Shown here: one piece after another, positions 50,969 to 61,022 of the stretch | Layout of the letters: every line of letters starts with the position of its first letter | Position numbering within the stretch: the stretch's first letter is position 1 | NCBI GenBank assembly: GCA_048267965.1 | Contig: JBLWWK010000003.1 | Coordinates: 186,001-250,000, forward strand | DNA length: 64,000 bases | Direction: 5' to 3' | DNA from: GCA-2705995 sp048267965 | GTDB lineage: Bacteria > Bacteroidota > Bacteroidia > Flavobacteriales_G > Salibacteraceae | The notes under the pieces: model-generated | Databases searched by the model: none | The model's input: only the letters and a program-made list of their open reading frames with translations | What the model was told of the DNA's origin: nothing | Made by a program: the position numbers and the translations under genes

Positions 50969-52135
50969 ATGAAAAACCATCTTGTCGATCATTTTCGTAC
51001 GCTAGAAACTCCTTTTTATTTCTACAACCTCGATAAACTTACCACCATTTTATCGGCTGCTTTAGCAGAAGCCAAGCAATACGATTTTAAATTGCATTAC
51101 GCCATTAAAGCCAACGCTCATCCGCGCATTTTGCAAGAAATAAAGCAGCTAGGTTTCGGCACCGATTGTGTAACTGGCCAAGAAGTAGAAGCTAGTTTAA
51201 AGGCGGGTTTTGCTCCTTCTCAAATTGCTTTTGCCGGTGTGGGGAAAAGCGATAAAGAAATTCTAGCTGCCCTAGAAGCCGAAATTTTTTCGTTTAATGT
51301 AGAGTCGATAGAAGAGTTAAAAGTTATTGAAGAACTAGCGCAAAAAGTAGATAAGCGCGCCAAAATTGCTTTGCGGATTAACCCCGATGTAAATGCCAAT
51401 ACCCACAAATACATCACAACAGGGTTAGAAGAAAATAAGTTTGGTATTAATCTTTGGGAACTCGATTCGGTAGCAGAAATACTCAATAATGCCCAGTTTT
51501 TAGACCTAACTGGTATCCATTTTCACATTGGTTCGCAAATCACAGAGCTTTCTTCTTTTAAGCATTTGTGCCTTCGTGTAAACGAAATTCAAAAGTGGTT
51601 CGAAGAGAAAAAATTTCCGCTAAAACACATCAATGTGGGCGGTGGTTTAGGCATCGATTACGAATTTCCAGACGAAAAGCTAATTCCTGATTTTGCCAAT
51701 TATTTCCGCATTTTCAATCAATTTTTAGAGTTAAGACCCAAGCAAGAAGTGCATTTCGAACTCGGCCGTGCATTGGTGGCAGCTTGCGGAGATTTAATTT
51801 CGAAGGTTTTATATGTGAAAAAAGGCATAAAGACCAATTTTGCCATTTTAGATGCTGGGATGACGGAGCTCATTCGCCCGGCTTTGTACCAAGCGTACCA
51901 TAAAATAGAGCACCTCACACCGCACAATACCGACACCGAAAAATACGATGTTGTAGGGCCCATTTGCGAATCGAGCGATTGTTTCGGAAAGCAAATTACA
52001 CTGCCCATTGTGCAACGCGGAGATCTGCTAGCCATTAGAGCTACAGCGGCTTATGGTGAAGTTATGGCCTCAAATTACAACCAAAGACCCAAAGCAAATA
52101 GCGTATTTTATAGCGCAGAAAAAGGCTGGGAATAA
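50969..52135 (+). CDS. lysA: Diaminopimelate decarboxylase
   Basis: 388 residues. PLP-binding Lys in HYAIKANAHPRIL (near residue 48), a Gly-rich phosphate loop NVGGGLGIDYEFP and the second-subunit active-site motif PICESSDCFG, with Cys at the conserved position. It converts meso-DAP to lysine. It is the second gene of the lysCA operon, with a strong ribosome-binding site. Confidence 0.95.
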   Translation: MKNHLVDHFRTLETPFYFYNLDKLTTILSAALAEAKQYDFKLHYAIKANAHPRILQEIKQLGFGTDCVTGQEVEASLKAGFAPSQIAFAGVGKSDKEILAALEAEIFSFNVESIEELKVIEELAQKVDKRAKIALRINPDVNANTHKYITTGLEENKFGINLWELDSVAEILNNAQFLDLTGIHFHIGSQITELSSFKHLCLRVNEIQKWFEEKKFPLKHINVGGGLGIDYEFPDEKLIPDFANYFRIFNQFLELRPKQEVHFELGRALVAACGDLISKVLYVKKGIKTNFAILDAGMTELIRPALYQAYHKIEHLTPHNTDTEKYDVVGPICESSDCFGKQITLPIVQRGDLLAIRATAAYGEVMASNYNQRPKANSVFYSAEKGWE

Positions 52136-52162
52136 ATCGAATAACTCAAAAGTTTCACAACC

Positions 52163-54580
52163 ATGAGAACTCTTTTTTCAACTCTACTACTTCTTCTTGT
52201 AACGGTAGGAACCGCTTTTGCCCAAGATGTAAAAACACACATTCACGATGAAGCATCGGTTCCTAGAGAAAGATGGGTAGACTTTTCTCACTGCCTCATC
52301 GATATTTCGATTTTTCCGAAAGAAGGAAAAGTAAAAGGTGAAGTAACCCATACTTTTCAGCCGATTCGCGAAGAAGTAGACTCGCTTTTTATCGATGGAC
52401 CCGGAATTACCGTTCTTTCAGCGCAACTGAACAACCAACCTATCGAAGTAGAGACCATCTCAGAAGGGTTGATTTTTCGGTTCGAAGAGCCTTTGCAATG
52501 GGAAACTACCCATACGCTGAAAATTCAATACGAGGCTTTTCCATCGAAAGGAATGTATTTTATCGGTTGGCAAGATTCTACCAACAGAAGTGAAAAACAA
52601 GTGTGGACACAAGGCCAAGGTATCGATAATAGACATTGGTTTCCTCATTTCGATCACTTGAACGATAAATTAGTAACCGAAACAAAGGTGACTTTTCCCG
52701 ATCCGTATAAAGTGTTGAGCAATGGAGTATTAAAGAAGAAAAAGTCGAACAAAGACGGAACTACCACTTGGCACTATCAAATGTCTCGTCCGCATGCTAG
52801 TTACTTGGTAATGTTAGGAATTGGAGAATACAACATCCGCGAAGTAAAAAGTGAGTCGGGGGTTCCGCTTCGCATGTATTATTACCCTAAGTGGGAAAAT
52901 CGGGTTCCTACCGCTTATTTAAAAACGAAAGAAATGTTCGATTGGTTCGAGCAATACATTGGCGTTGAGTACCCTTGGGAGAGTTACTCGCAAATTCCGG
53001 TGCAAGATTATTTGTACGGTGCTATGGAAAACACAACGGCCACCGTTTTTGGCGATTTCTTCTTTACAGACGAAAGAGGTTTTCTCGATAAGCAATATGT
53101 GTATGTAAATGCGCATGAATTGGCGCATCAGTGGTTTGGAGATATGGTAACGGCTAGGTCTTCTGAAGCACATTGGTTGCACGAGAGTTTTGCTACGTAT
53201 TATCACGGTTTGTGGCAAGGGCAAGTGTTTGGAGAGCAGGCATTTGATTGGATGATGCGCAACAATCAGCTTACTGCATTAAAGGCCGGAGAGAAAGATG
53301 ATTATCCCATTAGAGATAGCCGAGCAGGCTCTGCTAGGCACTACATGAAAGGGGCGTTTGTGCTTAAAATGTTGAACACTGTTTTAGGGGAAGAAGCGTA
53401 CAGAAAAGTGATAAAAGATTATTTATTGGCGCATCGATACCAAAGTGTAGATACCGAAGATTTACTTACTCAAATTCACGAAACACTTGGTGAGTCGCTC
53501 GATTGGTTTTTCGATCAATGGGTGTACAGAGGGGGAGAACCAGCATACCAAGTGAGTTTTATTGAAAAAGTGTCAAATGCATCTAATCAGGGAGTTTTCT
53601 TGGTAAAACAAGTACAAAAACACACCGAAACGGTGGGGTATTTTAAAATGCCCATTGATTTTGAAGTGCATCTGAAAAGCGGCAAAGTGGTGAAGAAAAC
53701 CGCTTGGATAGAAAACGCATCAGAAGAAGTTCATCTTTCTTGGCCTGCAAACGAAACGGTAGATTTTGTTCTTTTCGATCCTAATAATAAGGTGTTGAAA
53801 ACCGTAGAGTTTGAAAAGCCGTTGAATATGCTTTTAAGTCAAGCTAATAAAGCAGAGTTTATGCTCGATAGGGTAGATGCGTTAGAAGCGTTACGATTGG
53901 TTCCTACAGAAAAGAAATTAAAGACGTATAAAGAAATTTTTAATCGGGAAGATTTCTATGCGATACACAGTGAAATTGCTCGGCAACTCATAAACTATCC
54001 GGAGCTTTCGATAGATTGGAAAGAAAAAATGTTGACGCATTCTTCTCACGAAGTGCGCAGAGCAGCTCTTTCAAGTTTGTCTTCAATCGATCCGGAGCTG
54101 AGACTTACGGTAGAAGAAATGCTGCTTGATTCGTCTTATCAAAACGTAGAGTTAGCCCTCGATAAATTAATGGATTCTTACCTCGAAAACGCAGAGAAAT
54201 ACTTAGAAAAGGTAGAAAACGAGCTGGGAGACAATCACCAAAATGTGCGGTTGGCTTGGTTAAAATACCAATGGTTATTGAATGCCGATAAAAAGCCTTA
54301 CGAAAAAGAATTAGCAGATTTAGCAGGAAGATCTTTTGAATTTATTACACGTCAAAATGCGGCCAATTTGTGCAAAGAGTTGAATATTTTAAATCGAGAT
54401 CTTTTTAAAAGTTTGGTAGATGGAGCGTTGAGTAATAACAGAAAGTTAAAGAATAATCATGCAAGTGTTATTCGTTTCTATGCAGTGCAGTTTGATAAAA
54501 ATCAGGCCATGTTGTATTGGTTAAATGAATTACCTTTAACGCAAGAAGAAAAAAAGGCCATTAGAAAATACCTTTCGTAA
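52163..54580 (+). CDS. M1-family aminopeptidase
   Basis: 805 residues with a signal peptide (MRTLFSTLLLLLVTVGTAFAQ). The substrate-recognition GAMEN-like motif is YGAMENTTA (about 285-293). The zinc motif is HELAHQWFGDMVTARSSEAHWLHESFA (HExxH-18-E, about 319-345). A C-terminal helical HEAT-like region runs from about 575. It removes N-terminal residues from peptides in the periplasm. No sorting tail is visible. The codons of the signal peptide (VGT) carry an exact copy of the interspersed 12-mer. Confidence 0.93.
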   Translation: MRTLFSTLLLLLVTVGTAFAQDVKTHIHDEASVPRERWVDFSHCLIDISIFPKEGKVKGEVTHTFQPIREEVDSLFIDGPGITVLSAQLNNQPIEVETISEGLIFRFEEPLQWETTHTLKIQYEAFPSKGMYFIGWQDSTNRSEKQVWTQGQGIDNRHWFPHFDHLNDKLVTETKVTFPDPYKVLSNGVLKKKKSNKDGTTTWHYQMSRPHASYLVMLGIGEYNIREVKSESGVPLRMYYYPKWENRVPTAYLKTKEMFDWFEQYIGVEYPWESYSQIPVQDYLYGAMENTTATVFGDFFFTDERGFLDKQYVYVNAHELAHQWFGDMVTARSSEAHWLHESFATYYHGLWQGQVFGEQAFDWMMRNNQLTALKAGEKDDYPIRDSRAGSARHYMKGAFVLKMLNTVLGEEAYRKVIKDYLLAHRYQSVDTEDLLTQIHETLGESLDWFFDQWVYRGGEPAYQVSFIEKVSNASNQGVFLVKQVQKHTETVGYFKMPIDFEVHLKSGKVVKKTAWIENASEEVHLSWPANETVDFVLFDPNNKVLKTVEFEKPLNMLLSQANKAEFMLDRVDALEALRLVPTEKKLKTYKEIFNREDFYAIHSEIARQLINYPELSIDWKEKMLTHSSHEVRRAALSSLSSIDPELRLTVEEMLLDSSYQNVELALDKLMDSYLENAEKYLEKVENELGDNHQNVRLAWLKYQWLLNADKKPYEKELADLAGRSFEFITRQNAANLCKELNILNRDLFKSLVDGALSNNRKLKNNHASVIRFYAVQFDKNQAMLYWLNELPLTQEEKKAIRKYLS
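52203..52214 (+). repeat. Interspersed 12-mer CGGTAGGAACCG (exact copy)
   Basis: In the signal-peptide codons of the aminopeptidase gene. A second, 11-of-12 copy in the opposite orientation lies at 52902-52913 in the same gene. Confidence 0.8.
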
Positions 54581-54598
54581 ACGAACAAACTACACCTT

Positions 54599-56923
54599 TT
54601 GAAAACGTATATCAAATCTCTTTCTCAGTGGATAGGGGGTGTTTTACTATTTTTATTTTACTCATCAATAGCGTGTTCACAAACGCAATTTGTGGGCATT
54701 AATTCGAGTGGAACAACACCTGGAGTGGCTTATATTGACACCACTAATGGCAATGTGCAAAACATTGTAGGTTTGCCCCCTGGGGCGTTCGATATTATGT
54801 CTACTTCGTTAGATCCCAATGCAGACATACTCTACATTTTAGCTCTTACCAATAGCGGAAGAGTTTTATACACGGTAGATTTAAACGCGGCCAACGTGGT
54901 GAACCAAGCTACGGTGCCCAATGCATTGCATTTGTATCATTTGAACTTTAATTGTGACGATGGCCAACTTTACGGCTTAGAGTTCGACATCAACAATTTA
55001 AACAATGTATTTTTAGTAACGATAGATCCTATAAGCGGTGCATTAACACAAGTTTCGCCTACGTCTATTCCAGGATTACCCGACAATTCGCCTTCTATTT
55101 TACAACCGCAAACGAATCAATATATTTATGTAAGTGGTTCTCAATTAGGTGGGAACCGATTGATTTTTCAAGTAGATTTAACCAACGGTACACTTACTAG
55201 TTCTCAAACCATTTCGATGCAAGGTCTTTTTAGGCAGCTAGCTTATAATTGCTTTACACAAGAGATTTTTGGTCTTTACCATAACCCTTTAATTAACCAA
55301 ATTGTACTGGCGAATATTGATGAAAATACGGGAGTTTTATCTCCACGTACCAATATTTCAGGTATTAACGGAGGCTCTGCTACCGAGCCCGCAATAGACC
55401 CATTTAGAAATGTTTATGTGGTTTCAGCCACCGATGCATCGGGTAACGATCGCTTGTATCAGCTCGATTTAATCACCGGTGCTCCTGTTAACAATCCGTT
55501 GATTCAAAATGGAGCCAACTTTTTTCAATTGAATTACGATAATCCGTGCACCGTAGTGGCCGATTTTTCTGCGCCTAATGGGTGCTTAGGAGACGTTACT
55601 CCCTTTACCGACAACAGCGAAGGCATAAAATGGGAGTGGGATTTTGACGATCCTGGGAGCGGAGCAGACAATACTAGCAACGAAATTTCACCAAATCATA
55701 CTTTTTCAACAGCCGGAACTTTTACCGTTCAATTGATTGTGAGCGGTTGCAACGATAACGATACCATTACCAAAACCATTGAAATTACGCCAGCTGTAGG
55801 AACCCAACTCGGAAACGACACCGCCATCTGTAACCAAGCCGATTATTTGTTAGATGCCACTCTTGCAGGAGCCACTTATACCTGGTCTGATGGTTCTACC
55901 AATTCTACCTTATTGGTCACTGCTAACGGTGACTATTCTGTTGAAATGAATGTGAACGGTTGCGTATTGAGAGATACCGTTAGGGTTGATTTTTATGGAC
56001 TTCCCTTAGATTTAGGAGCTGATACTTCTATTTGCTACGGTGCCAACTGGAAACTAGAAGTGCCCAATCAAGCTGGTTTAACCTACCAGTGGAATACCGG
56101 AAGCCAAAGCAATTACACCTTTATTTCAGATAGCGGCTTGTATGTATTAGAAGTGCAAGATTCGGTTTGCTCTGTGAAAGATACAATTGAGGTAAGCTTG
56201 CTGAATTCGCCCGTTTTCAATTTTAACGAGATAGAGCGAATTTGTGTTGGAGAAGAAATAGTAATTGATGCTTCTACTTTTGTAGGAACCACTTACAACT
56301 GGAATACGGGAGATACCGTAGAGCAAATAACCGTAGATTCTGCAGGTATGTATATTGCCTCTGCTCAGTTAGATTCTTGTGCTTACAGCGATACGGTATG
56401 GGTGTTTGTAGACTCTACCATAATGGCAGAAATTGATTCACCCGTATATTTCTGTAGAGGAAAATCAGAAACATTTGATTTTTCTGATAGTCGCACAGCT
56501 AATTATAATTGGTCAGATGGTTCTACCAACCCCGTTCGCACGTTTTCTGAGCAACAGTTTTTATGGTTAGAGAGAACCAACGGTTGCGGAAGAGAAGTGG
56601 ATGAGATTTCTGTTTTAGAAGACGAATGTCTTTGCCACGTATTTGTTCCTAATAGTTTTACGCCCAATGGCGATGGTTTAAACGATGTTTTTGCCCCTGT
56701 AATAGATTGCCCTATCTTATTGTTTTACCAACTCGAAATTTTCGATCGATGGGGAAATCGAGTATTCGAAACCCAGAATCCGCTCGATGGTTGGGAATAC
56801 AATGGAGAAGTTGATGATCTGAATATCAACTTGTTTTATTGGCGAATCAATTACGATTTCTTCGAAAAAGGAGGATACGATTCGAACACCCGAAAAGGAA
56901 AAGTAATTTTATTGAAGCATTAG
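54599..56923 (+). CDS. Large type IX-secreted surface protein with PKD and gliding-type C-terminal domain
   Basis: 774 residues. The start must be the TTG at 54599: the upstream stop is in the same frame, no ATG occurs before residue 60, and a signal peptide begins there (MKTYIKSLSQWIGGVLLFLFYSSIACSQ). Residues about 30-320 resemble a beta-propeller-type repeat (several LxxVDLxxGxLTxxQT units). A PKD domain lies at about 325-400 (WEWDFDDPGSG...HTFSTAGTFTVQLIV). Several Ig-like/cohesin-like units follow (YTWSDGSTNSTLLVTANGDYSVEM). The C-terminus (about 680-774: VFVPNSFTPNGDGLNDVFAP...VILLKH) is the gliding-motility-associated type B sorting domain. It is probably displayed outside the cell; ligand unknown. 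It follows the aminopeptidase gene by 18 bases. Confidence 0.88.
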   Translation: MKTYIKSLSQWIGGVLLFLFYSSIACSQTQFVGINSSGTTPGVAYIDTTNGNVQNIVGLPPGAFDIMSTSLDPNADILYILALTNSGRVLYTVDLNAANVVNQATVPNALHLYHLNFNCDDGQLYGLEFDINNLNNVFLVTIDPISGALTQVSPTSIPGLPDNSPSILQPQTNQYIYVSGSQLGGNRLIFQVDLTNGTLTSSQTISMQGLFRQLAYNCFTQEIFGLYHNPLINQIVLANIDENTGVLSPRTNISGINGGSATEPAIDPFRNVYVVSATDASGNDRLYQLDLITGAPVNNPLIQNGANFFQLNYDNPCTVVADFSAPNGCLGDVTPFTDNSEGIKWEWDFDDPGSGADNTSNEISPNHTFSTAGTFTVQLIVSGCNDNDTITKTIEITPAVGTQLGNDTAICNQADYLLDATLAGATYTWSDGSTNSTLLVTANGDYSVEMNVNGCVLRDTVRVDFYGLPLDLGADTSICYGANWKLEVPNQAGLTYQWNTGSQSNYTFISDSGLYVLEVQDSVCSVKDTIEVSLLNSPVFNFNEIERICVGEEIVIDASTFVGTTYNWNTGDTVEQITVDSAGMYIASAQLDSCAYSDTVWVFVDSTIMAEIDSPVYFCRGKSETFDFSDSRTANYNWSDGSTNPVRTFSEQQFLWLERTNGCGREVDEISVLEDECLCHVFVPNSFTPNGDGLNDVFAPVIDCPILLFYQLEIFDRWGNRVFETQNPLDGWEYNGEVDDLNINLFYWRINYDFFEKGGYDSNTRKGKVILLKH

Positions 56924-56978
56924 TTTTCCAGTTTCCAAAAAGGTGGTATTTTCGCGCCCCGAATTGGAAGAGGTGTTT

Positions 56979-57791
56979 ATGAAAAAGTATATTGTAGTTC
57001 CTGTAGACTTTTCGCCCATCTGTAGAATTGCGTTACAGCAAACACAAAATTTAGCTCAGCTAACGGGCGCAGAGATTGTTGTTTTGCATGTAAACAATAA
57101 GAAAGAATCTTTCGACCAATTGTCTAACCGCCTAGATAAATGGATTGAAGAAGCTAAGTTAAAATCGGGTGTAAAAGTGGTGAAACGCATCGAAGAAGGT
57201 CGTGTGGTTCCTACCATTTTAAGAGTTAACGAAGAGTTTGATCCGATACTCGTAGTAGTGGGTTTCCATTCTAAAGACAAGTTTTTAGAAAGAATGGGCT
57301 CAAATACGTTTGCGTTAATTAGTAAAGCCAAGCGAAGTGTAATTACCATTATGGGTGAGCAGCATAGAGATGGTTGTAAAACGATTGTTTTACCGCTTGA
57401 TCTTACTAAAGAAACGCGCCAAAAAGTTCGACACGCTATTTGGGTAGCTAAAATGTTCGATGCCGAAATCAAAATTGCCATTGTGCATGAAGAAGAGACA
57501 AAAGGCGACAGAAAATCGCTGAAATTTGCTTCTCATTACACAGTAGAAAGAATTAGAAAAGAAGGCGTTGTTTGCTCTATTCACCATTTAGAAGGGCAAA
57601 ACGTAGCGCAACAAGTTATCAATTTTGCTGAAGAACAAGAGGCTGATTTAATCACCATTATGACTCAGCAAGAAAACAGTATAAAAGATTTTTTTGTAGG
57701 ATCCGTAGCTCAAAAAGTGATAAATAATTCTAAAATTCCAGTTTTAAGTATCACTCCAAAAGAATCTACCGTTTCTACATGGAAGAGTTAA
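56979..57791 (+). CDS. Tandem-domain universal stress protein (UspA family)
   Basis: 270 residues from the ATG at 56979; an upstream GTG lies in a likely promoter (TATTTTCG). Opens MKKYIVVPVDFSPICRIAL. The first domain's loop is altered (VVVGFHSKDKFLERMGSNT, last part kept), the second domain has ITIMTQQENSIKDFFVGSVAQKV. It is the fourth Usp in the window, far from the other three and without an FNR-like box in view. A terminator follows. Confidence 0.88.
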   Translation: MKKYIVVPVDFSPICRIALQQTQNLAQLTGAEIVVLHVNNKKESFDQLSNRLDKWIEEAKLKSGVKVVKRIEEGRVVPTILRVNEEFDPILVVVGFHSKDKFLERMGSNTFALISKAKRSVITIMGEQHRDGCKTIVLPLDLTKETRQKVRHAIWVAKMFDAEIKIAIVHEEETKGDRKSLKFASHYTVERIRKEGVVCSIHHLEGQNVAQQVINFAEEQEADLITIMTQQENSIKDFFVGSVAQKVINNSKIPVLSITPKESTVSTWKS

Positions 57792-57823
57792 ATTAGGGTT
57801 AGTTAGTTTAGGTTTAACGAAAG

Positions 57824-57857
57824 AAAGGAAGAGCAGTAATTGTTCTTCCTTTTTTTA
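57824..57857. terminator. Bidirectional intrinsic terminator
   Basis: AAAGGAAGA / TCTTCCTTT stem with a loop of about 12 bases, followed by a T tract; lies between convergent genes. Confidence 0.8.
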
Positions 57858-57862
57858 TGCCT

Positions 57863-58156
57863 TTACGGGAGAACCACTTTTTGGTCTACACTCCAAGCTT
57901 CGGGTTTATCGTCAAAATGAACTTTGGTTTTGCTCCAAACTTCTTTAAAAAGGGCAGAGTGGCGGTAGTTTTCTAAAGATGCTGGTTCGTTCCAAAAACT
58001 ATAGGTGAAAAAGATGCAGGGATTGTTAATGTCTTGCAACAATTCTAAACGTTCGCAGCCGTTTACTGCTCGTATTTTCTCTTTGTATTCTTCAAAAGTA
58101 GATTGAAACGTTTCTATTGCCGAGGCCTTAAACGTCATTTTTACAATTCTAATCAT
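57863..58156 (-). CDS. Antibiotic-biosynthesis-monooxygenase-type (ABM) protein
   Basis: 97 residues from the ATG at 58156. The fold is a dimeric alpha/beta barrel (MIRIVKMTFKASAIETFQSTFEEYKEKIRAVNGCERLELLQ). It matches the ABM/quinol monooxygenase group, with a conserved FFTYSFWNEPASLENYRHSALFKEVW stretch. Catalytic function not established. Its start overlaps the stop of the SAM hydrolase gene by 8 bases, so the two are co-transcribed. Confidence 0.82.
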   Translation of the reverse strand: MIRIVKMTFKASAIETFQSTFEEYKEKIRAVNGCERLELLQDINNPCIFFTYSFWNEPASLENYRHSALFKEVWSKTKVHFDDKPEAWSVDQKVVLP

Positions 58157-58937
58157 CAAATTCTATATAAACGTGTTTATTTCGCTCAAAACCATGTAGT
58201 TGAGCAGCGTTTCCGTTGCGAGAAGCAATTTCTAAGTAACCCATCGAATTAAAGAAAGCCACATCGTCACCCGCTTCAACATCTGTATAGTTACGGTCAA
58301 GTTTAGTAATCGAAAAATTTCTGTCGATGCCTAAAATTCGAATGTTTCGATTATTTCTATACTGATTTAAAAATTGCGGAGTAAGGTTGGTGATTACATT
58401 TCCGTAAGAATCTATGTACAAAATCGAGGCAGTAATGGAGTATCCATTGTAGGTAGGAGCCGGCATTAACGCCATCGATAAAGAATCTATGGGTTTACCT
58501 AAAAATTCGAGCGTTCCGCCTTTTGCAATGTGGGCCGCTGCCTTTACAAATAAACTTTTCGAAGGAAAAGAAGCATCTTCATCGTTAATGGGTAAATCGA
58601 TTGAAAAAATGCGGGTAGCCGGTGTATGTTCGTCAAACACTAAATTCAACAATCCATTATCGGCTCCTAAAAAATAATGTCCGTCATATTCTACAGCAAT
58701 GTATTGAGGGTACTGAGAGTAATGGTTATTGATGCTAACTATGTGAATGGTTCCTTCTGGAAAACTCTTCCACGAATTTTTTAGAAACATTGCACCTTCA
58801 ATTGTGTTGTATTTCGGAATTTGGTGGTTTACCGCTTCTACACGCACATCAGGTATGTGTTTGTATAGCTCTCCCACCACGGCAGCCGCATAAAAGTCTC
58901 TTAAACCAAAATCAGTAGTTAAAGTTACTAACGTCAT
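58149..58937 (-). CDS. SAM hydrolase / SAM hydroxide adenosyltransferase (DUF62)
   Basis: 262 residues of the fluorinase-related family: VTLTTDFGLRDFYAAAVVGEL at the start (SAM-binding Asp in TDFG), GTIHIVSINNHYSQYP and FLGADNGLLNLVF in the middle. Family members hydrolyse S-adenosylmethionine to adenosine and methionine. Cytosolic. Transcribed divergently from phoH and followed by the ABM gene. Confidence 0.9.
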   Translation of the reverse strand: MTLVTLTTDFGLRDFYAAAVVGELYKHIPDVRVEAVNHQIPKYNTIEGAMFLKNSWKSFPEGTIHIVSINNHYSQYPQYIAVEYDGHYFLGADNGLLNLVFDEHTPATRIFSIDLPINDEDASFPSKSLFVKAAAHIAKGGTLEFLGKPIDSLSMALMPAPTYNGYSITASILYIDSYGNVITNLTPQFLNQYRNNRNIRILGIDRNFSITKLDRNYTDVEAGDDVAFFNSMGYLEIASRNGNAAQLHGFERNKHVYIEFDD

Positions 58938-58965
58938 TAATCGTTTAATTCCGGGGTTGAGGTGA

Positions 58966-58995
58966 TTTTGCCATCTTAAAAATGACTTACTTTTG
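58966..58995 (+). promoter_or_regulatory. Promoter of phoH-purC
   Basis: TTTTG (58966-58970), 17 bases, TACTTTTG (58988-58995): an almost ideal Bacteroidota promoter. A leader of about 80 bases precedes the phoH start. Confidence 0.65.
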
Positions 58996-59083
58996 CAGAC
59001 GCGAAATTAAATGAAACATTACAAAAAGAAGAAGTAACGTAATTCAGTTTTATTCAAAATATTTCACTTAAGCTATAGGTAAT

Positions 59084-60088
59084 TTGCAAGAAGCTATTAT
59101 TCAATTCGACTCGAAAAACCCAGTAGAGATTTTTGGCGTTAATAACGCTCACATTAATTTAATCAAGTCTTTTTTTCCCAAGCTGAAAATTATTGCTCGC
59201 GGAACCAGCATTATTGCCAATGGGCCGCAAGAAGAGTTAGATCGGTTTACTTCAAAAATTAACTTGTTAGTAGAACATTACAATCAGTATCACCACTTAA
59301 CGGAGGCGAAAATTGAGTTGTTAATGAGCGAAAATGGGGAAGAAGTGGCGGCCACCATGGAGCAAGAACCACAAGGGGCAGACGAAGTGCTGGTTTATGG
59401 TTTAGATGGTAAGCTCATAAAAGCTCGCTCTACCAATCAGCGTAGAATGGTAACGGCCATTAAAGAAAACGATATGGTTTTTGCCATTGGCCCAGCAGGA
59501 ACCGGAAAAACCTATACCGCAGTAGCTTTGGCGGTTAGAGCGCTTAAAAACAAAGAGGTAAAAAGAATAATTGTTACTCGTCCTGCGGTAGAAGCGGGCG
59601 AGCACCTCGGATTTCTACCAGGTGATTTAAAAGAAAAATTAGATCCCTATTTGCAACCGTTATACGATGCGTTTCATGATATGATTCCTACCGACCGGTT
59701 AGAAGGTTTTATCGAAAAAGGAGTGATTCAAATTGCTCCGCTAGCTTTTATGCGCGGAAGAACGCTCGATAATGCCTTTGTAATTCTAGATGAAGGCCAA
59801 AATGCAACGGCAGCGCAAATGAAAATGTTCTTAACGCGTATGGGTAGGAACGCGAAATTCTTAATTACCGGAGATGTGAGCCAAATTGACTTGCCTAAGG
59901 CACAACAATCGGGTTTGGTGCAATCACTGAAAATACTTCGTAAGGTAAAGGGAATAGAAATTATCGAATTAGATGGTAGCGATGTTGTTCGACACAAATT
60001 AGTGAAGAAAATTATTGAAGCTTACGATAAAACAGAAGAAGAAACTCATTCTAAAAAGAAGTTAAATACCAAACATGGAAACGCTTAA
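59084..60088 (+). CDS. phoH: PhoH-family ATPase
   Basis: 334 residues. The start is TTG at 59084: an in-frame stop lies 15 bases before it and the next ATG is beyond residue 80. There is an N-terminal KH-like segment (about 20-85) and an NTPase domain with Walker A GPAGTGKTYTAVALA (about 136-150), Walker B FVILDEGQNATAAQMKMF and the sensor GDVSQIDLP. PhoH proteins are cytosolic RNA-associated ATPases, often linked to YbeY and rRNA maturation. purC starts inside its last codons (14-base overlap). Confidence 0.93.
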   Translation: MQEAIIQFDSKNPVEIFGVNNAHINLIKSFFPKLKIIARGTSIIANGPQEELDRFTSKINLLVEHYNQYHHLTEAKIELLMSENGEEVAATMEQEPQGADEVLVYGLDGKLIKARSTNQRRMVTAIKENDMVFAIGPAGTGKTYTAVALAVRALKNKEVKRIIVTRPAVEAGEHLGFLPGDLKEKLDPYLQPLYDAFHDMIPTDRLEGFIEKGVIQIAPLAFMRGRTLDNAFVILDEGQNATAAQMKMFLTRMGRNAKFLITGDVSQIDLPKAQQSGLVQSLKILRKVKGIEIIELDGSDVVRHKLVKKIIEAYDKTEEETHSKKKLNTKHGNA

Positions 60089-61022
60089 TACAACCCGATT
60101 CGAATTACCTGGCCAGCAGCATTTATACCACGGGAAAGTGCGAGAGGTGTACCGTTTAGAAAACGATATTTTAGTAATGGTAGCTTCTGATAGAATTTCG
60201 GCTTTTGATGTGGTATTGCCCAAAGGCATTCCGTTTAAAGGTCAAGTATTAAACCAGATTGCAGCAGAGTTTTTAGATGCTACTTCTGATATTGTACCCA
60301 ACTGGAAAATAGCCTCTCCTGATCCGAATGTTACCATTGGTAAAAGCTGCGAGCCTTTTAAAGTGGAAATGGTAATTCGCGGTTATTTAGCAGGCCATGC
60401 GTGGAGAACTTACCGAGAGGGCAAGCGAGAATTGTGCGGTGTTACACTCCCAGATGGCTTAAAAGAAAACGACCAGCTGCCAACGCCTATTATTACCCCA
60501 ACTACCAAAGCAGACCAGGGCCACGATGAAGATATTTCTCGTGAAGAAATTTTGGCTTCTGGTTTAGTGGCAGAGCAAGATTACATACAGTTAGAAGAGT
60601 ATACGCGTGCGCTTTTTGAAAGAGGTACCGAAATGGCACGCGATAAAGGGTTAATTTTAGTAGATACCAAATACGAGTTTGGTAAAGATGCTGAAGGAAC
60701 CATTACCTTAATAGATGAAATTCACACACCTGATTCTTCTCGTTACTTTATTTTAGAAGGGTATGCAGAACGACAAGAAAATGGTGAAAAACAAAAGCAG
60801 CTTTCTAAAGAGTTTGTAAGACAATGGTTAATCGAAAATGATTTTCAAGGTCAAGAAGGGCAAACGGTTCCTGAAATGACGGAAGAATACATTTTATCGG
60901 TGAGTGAGCGTTACATCGAATTGTACGAGCACATTACCGGTAAAAAGTTCGAAAAAGCATCTCAAACCAATATTCAAGAGCGAGTTGAGCAAAATATCTT
61001 AGCAGCACTTAAGCAGCTCTAG
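60075..61022 (+). CDS. purC: Phosphoribosylaminoimidazole-succinocarboxamide synthase
   Basis: 315 residues, the longer SAICAR synthase form. Motifs include YHGKVREVYRLENDILVMVASDRISAFDVVLP, GYLAGHAWRTY and LVDTKYEFG. It joins aspartate to CAIR in purine synthesis. Translationally coupled to phoH. Its last 14 bases overlap the convergent lipoprotein gene, so no terminator lies between them. Confidence 0.96.
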   Translation: METLNTTRFELPGQQHLYHGKVREVYRLENDILVMVASDRISAFDVVLPKGIPFKGQVLNQIAAEFLDATSDIVPNWKIASPDPNVTIGKSCEPFKVEMVIRGYLAGHAWRTYREGKRELCGVTLPDGLKENDQLPTPIITPTTKADQGHDEDISREEILASGLVAEQDYIQLEEYTRALFERGTEMARDKGLILVDTKYEFGKDAEGTITLIDEIHTPDSSRYFILEGYAERQENGEKQKQLSKEFVRQWLIENDFQGQEGQTVPEMTEEYILSVSERYIELYEHITGKKFEKASQTNIQERVEQNILAALKQL

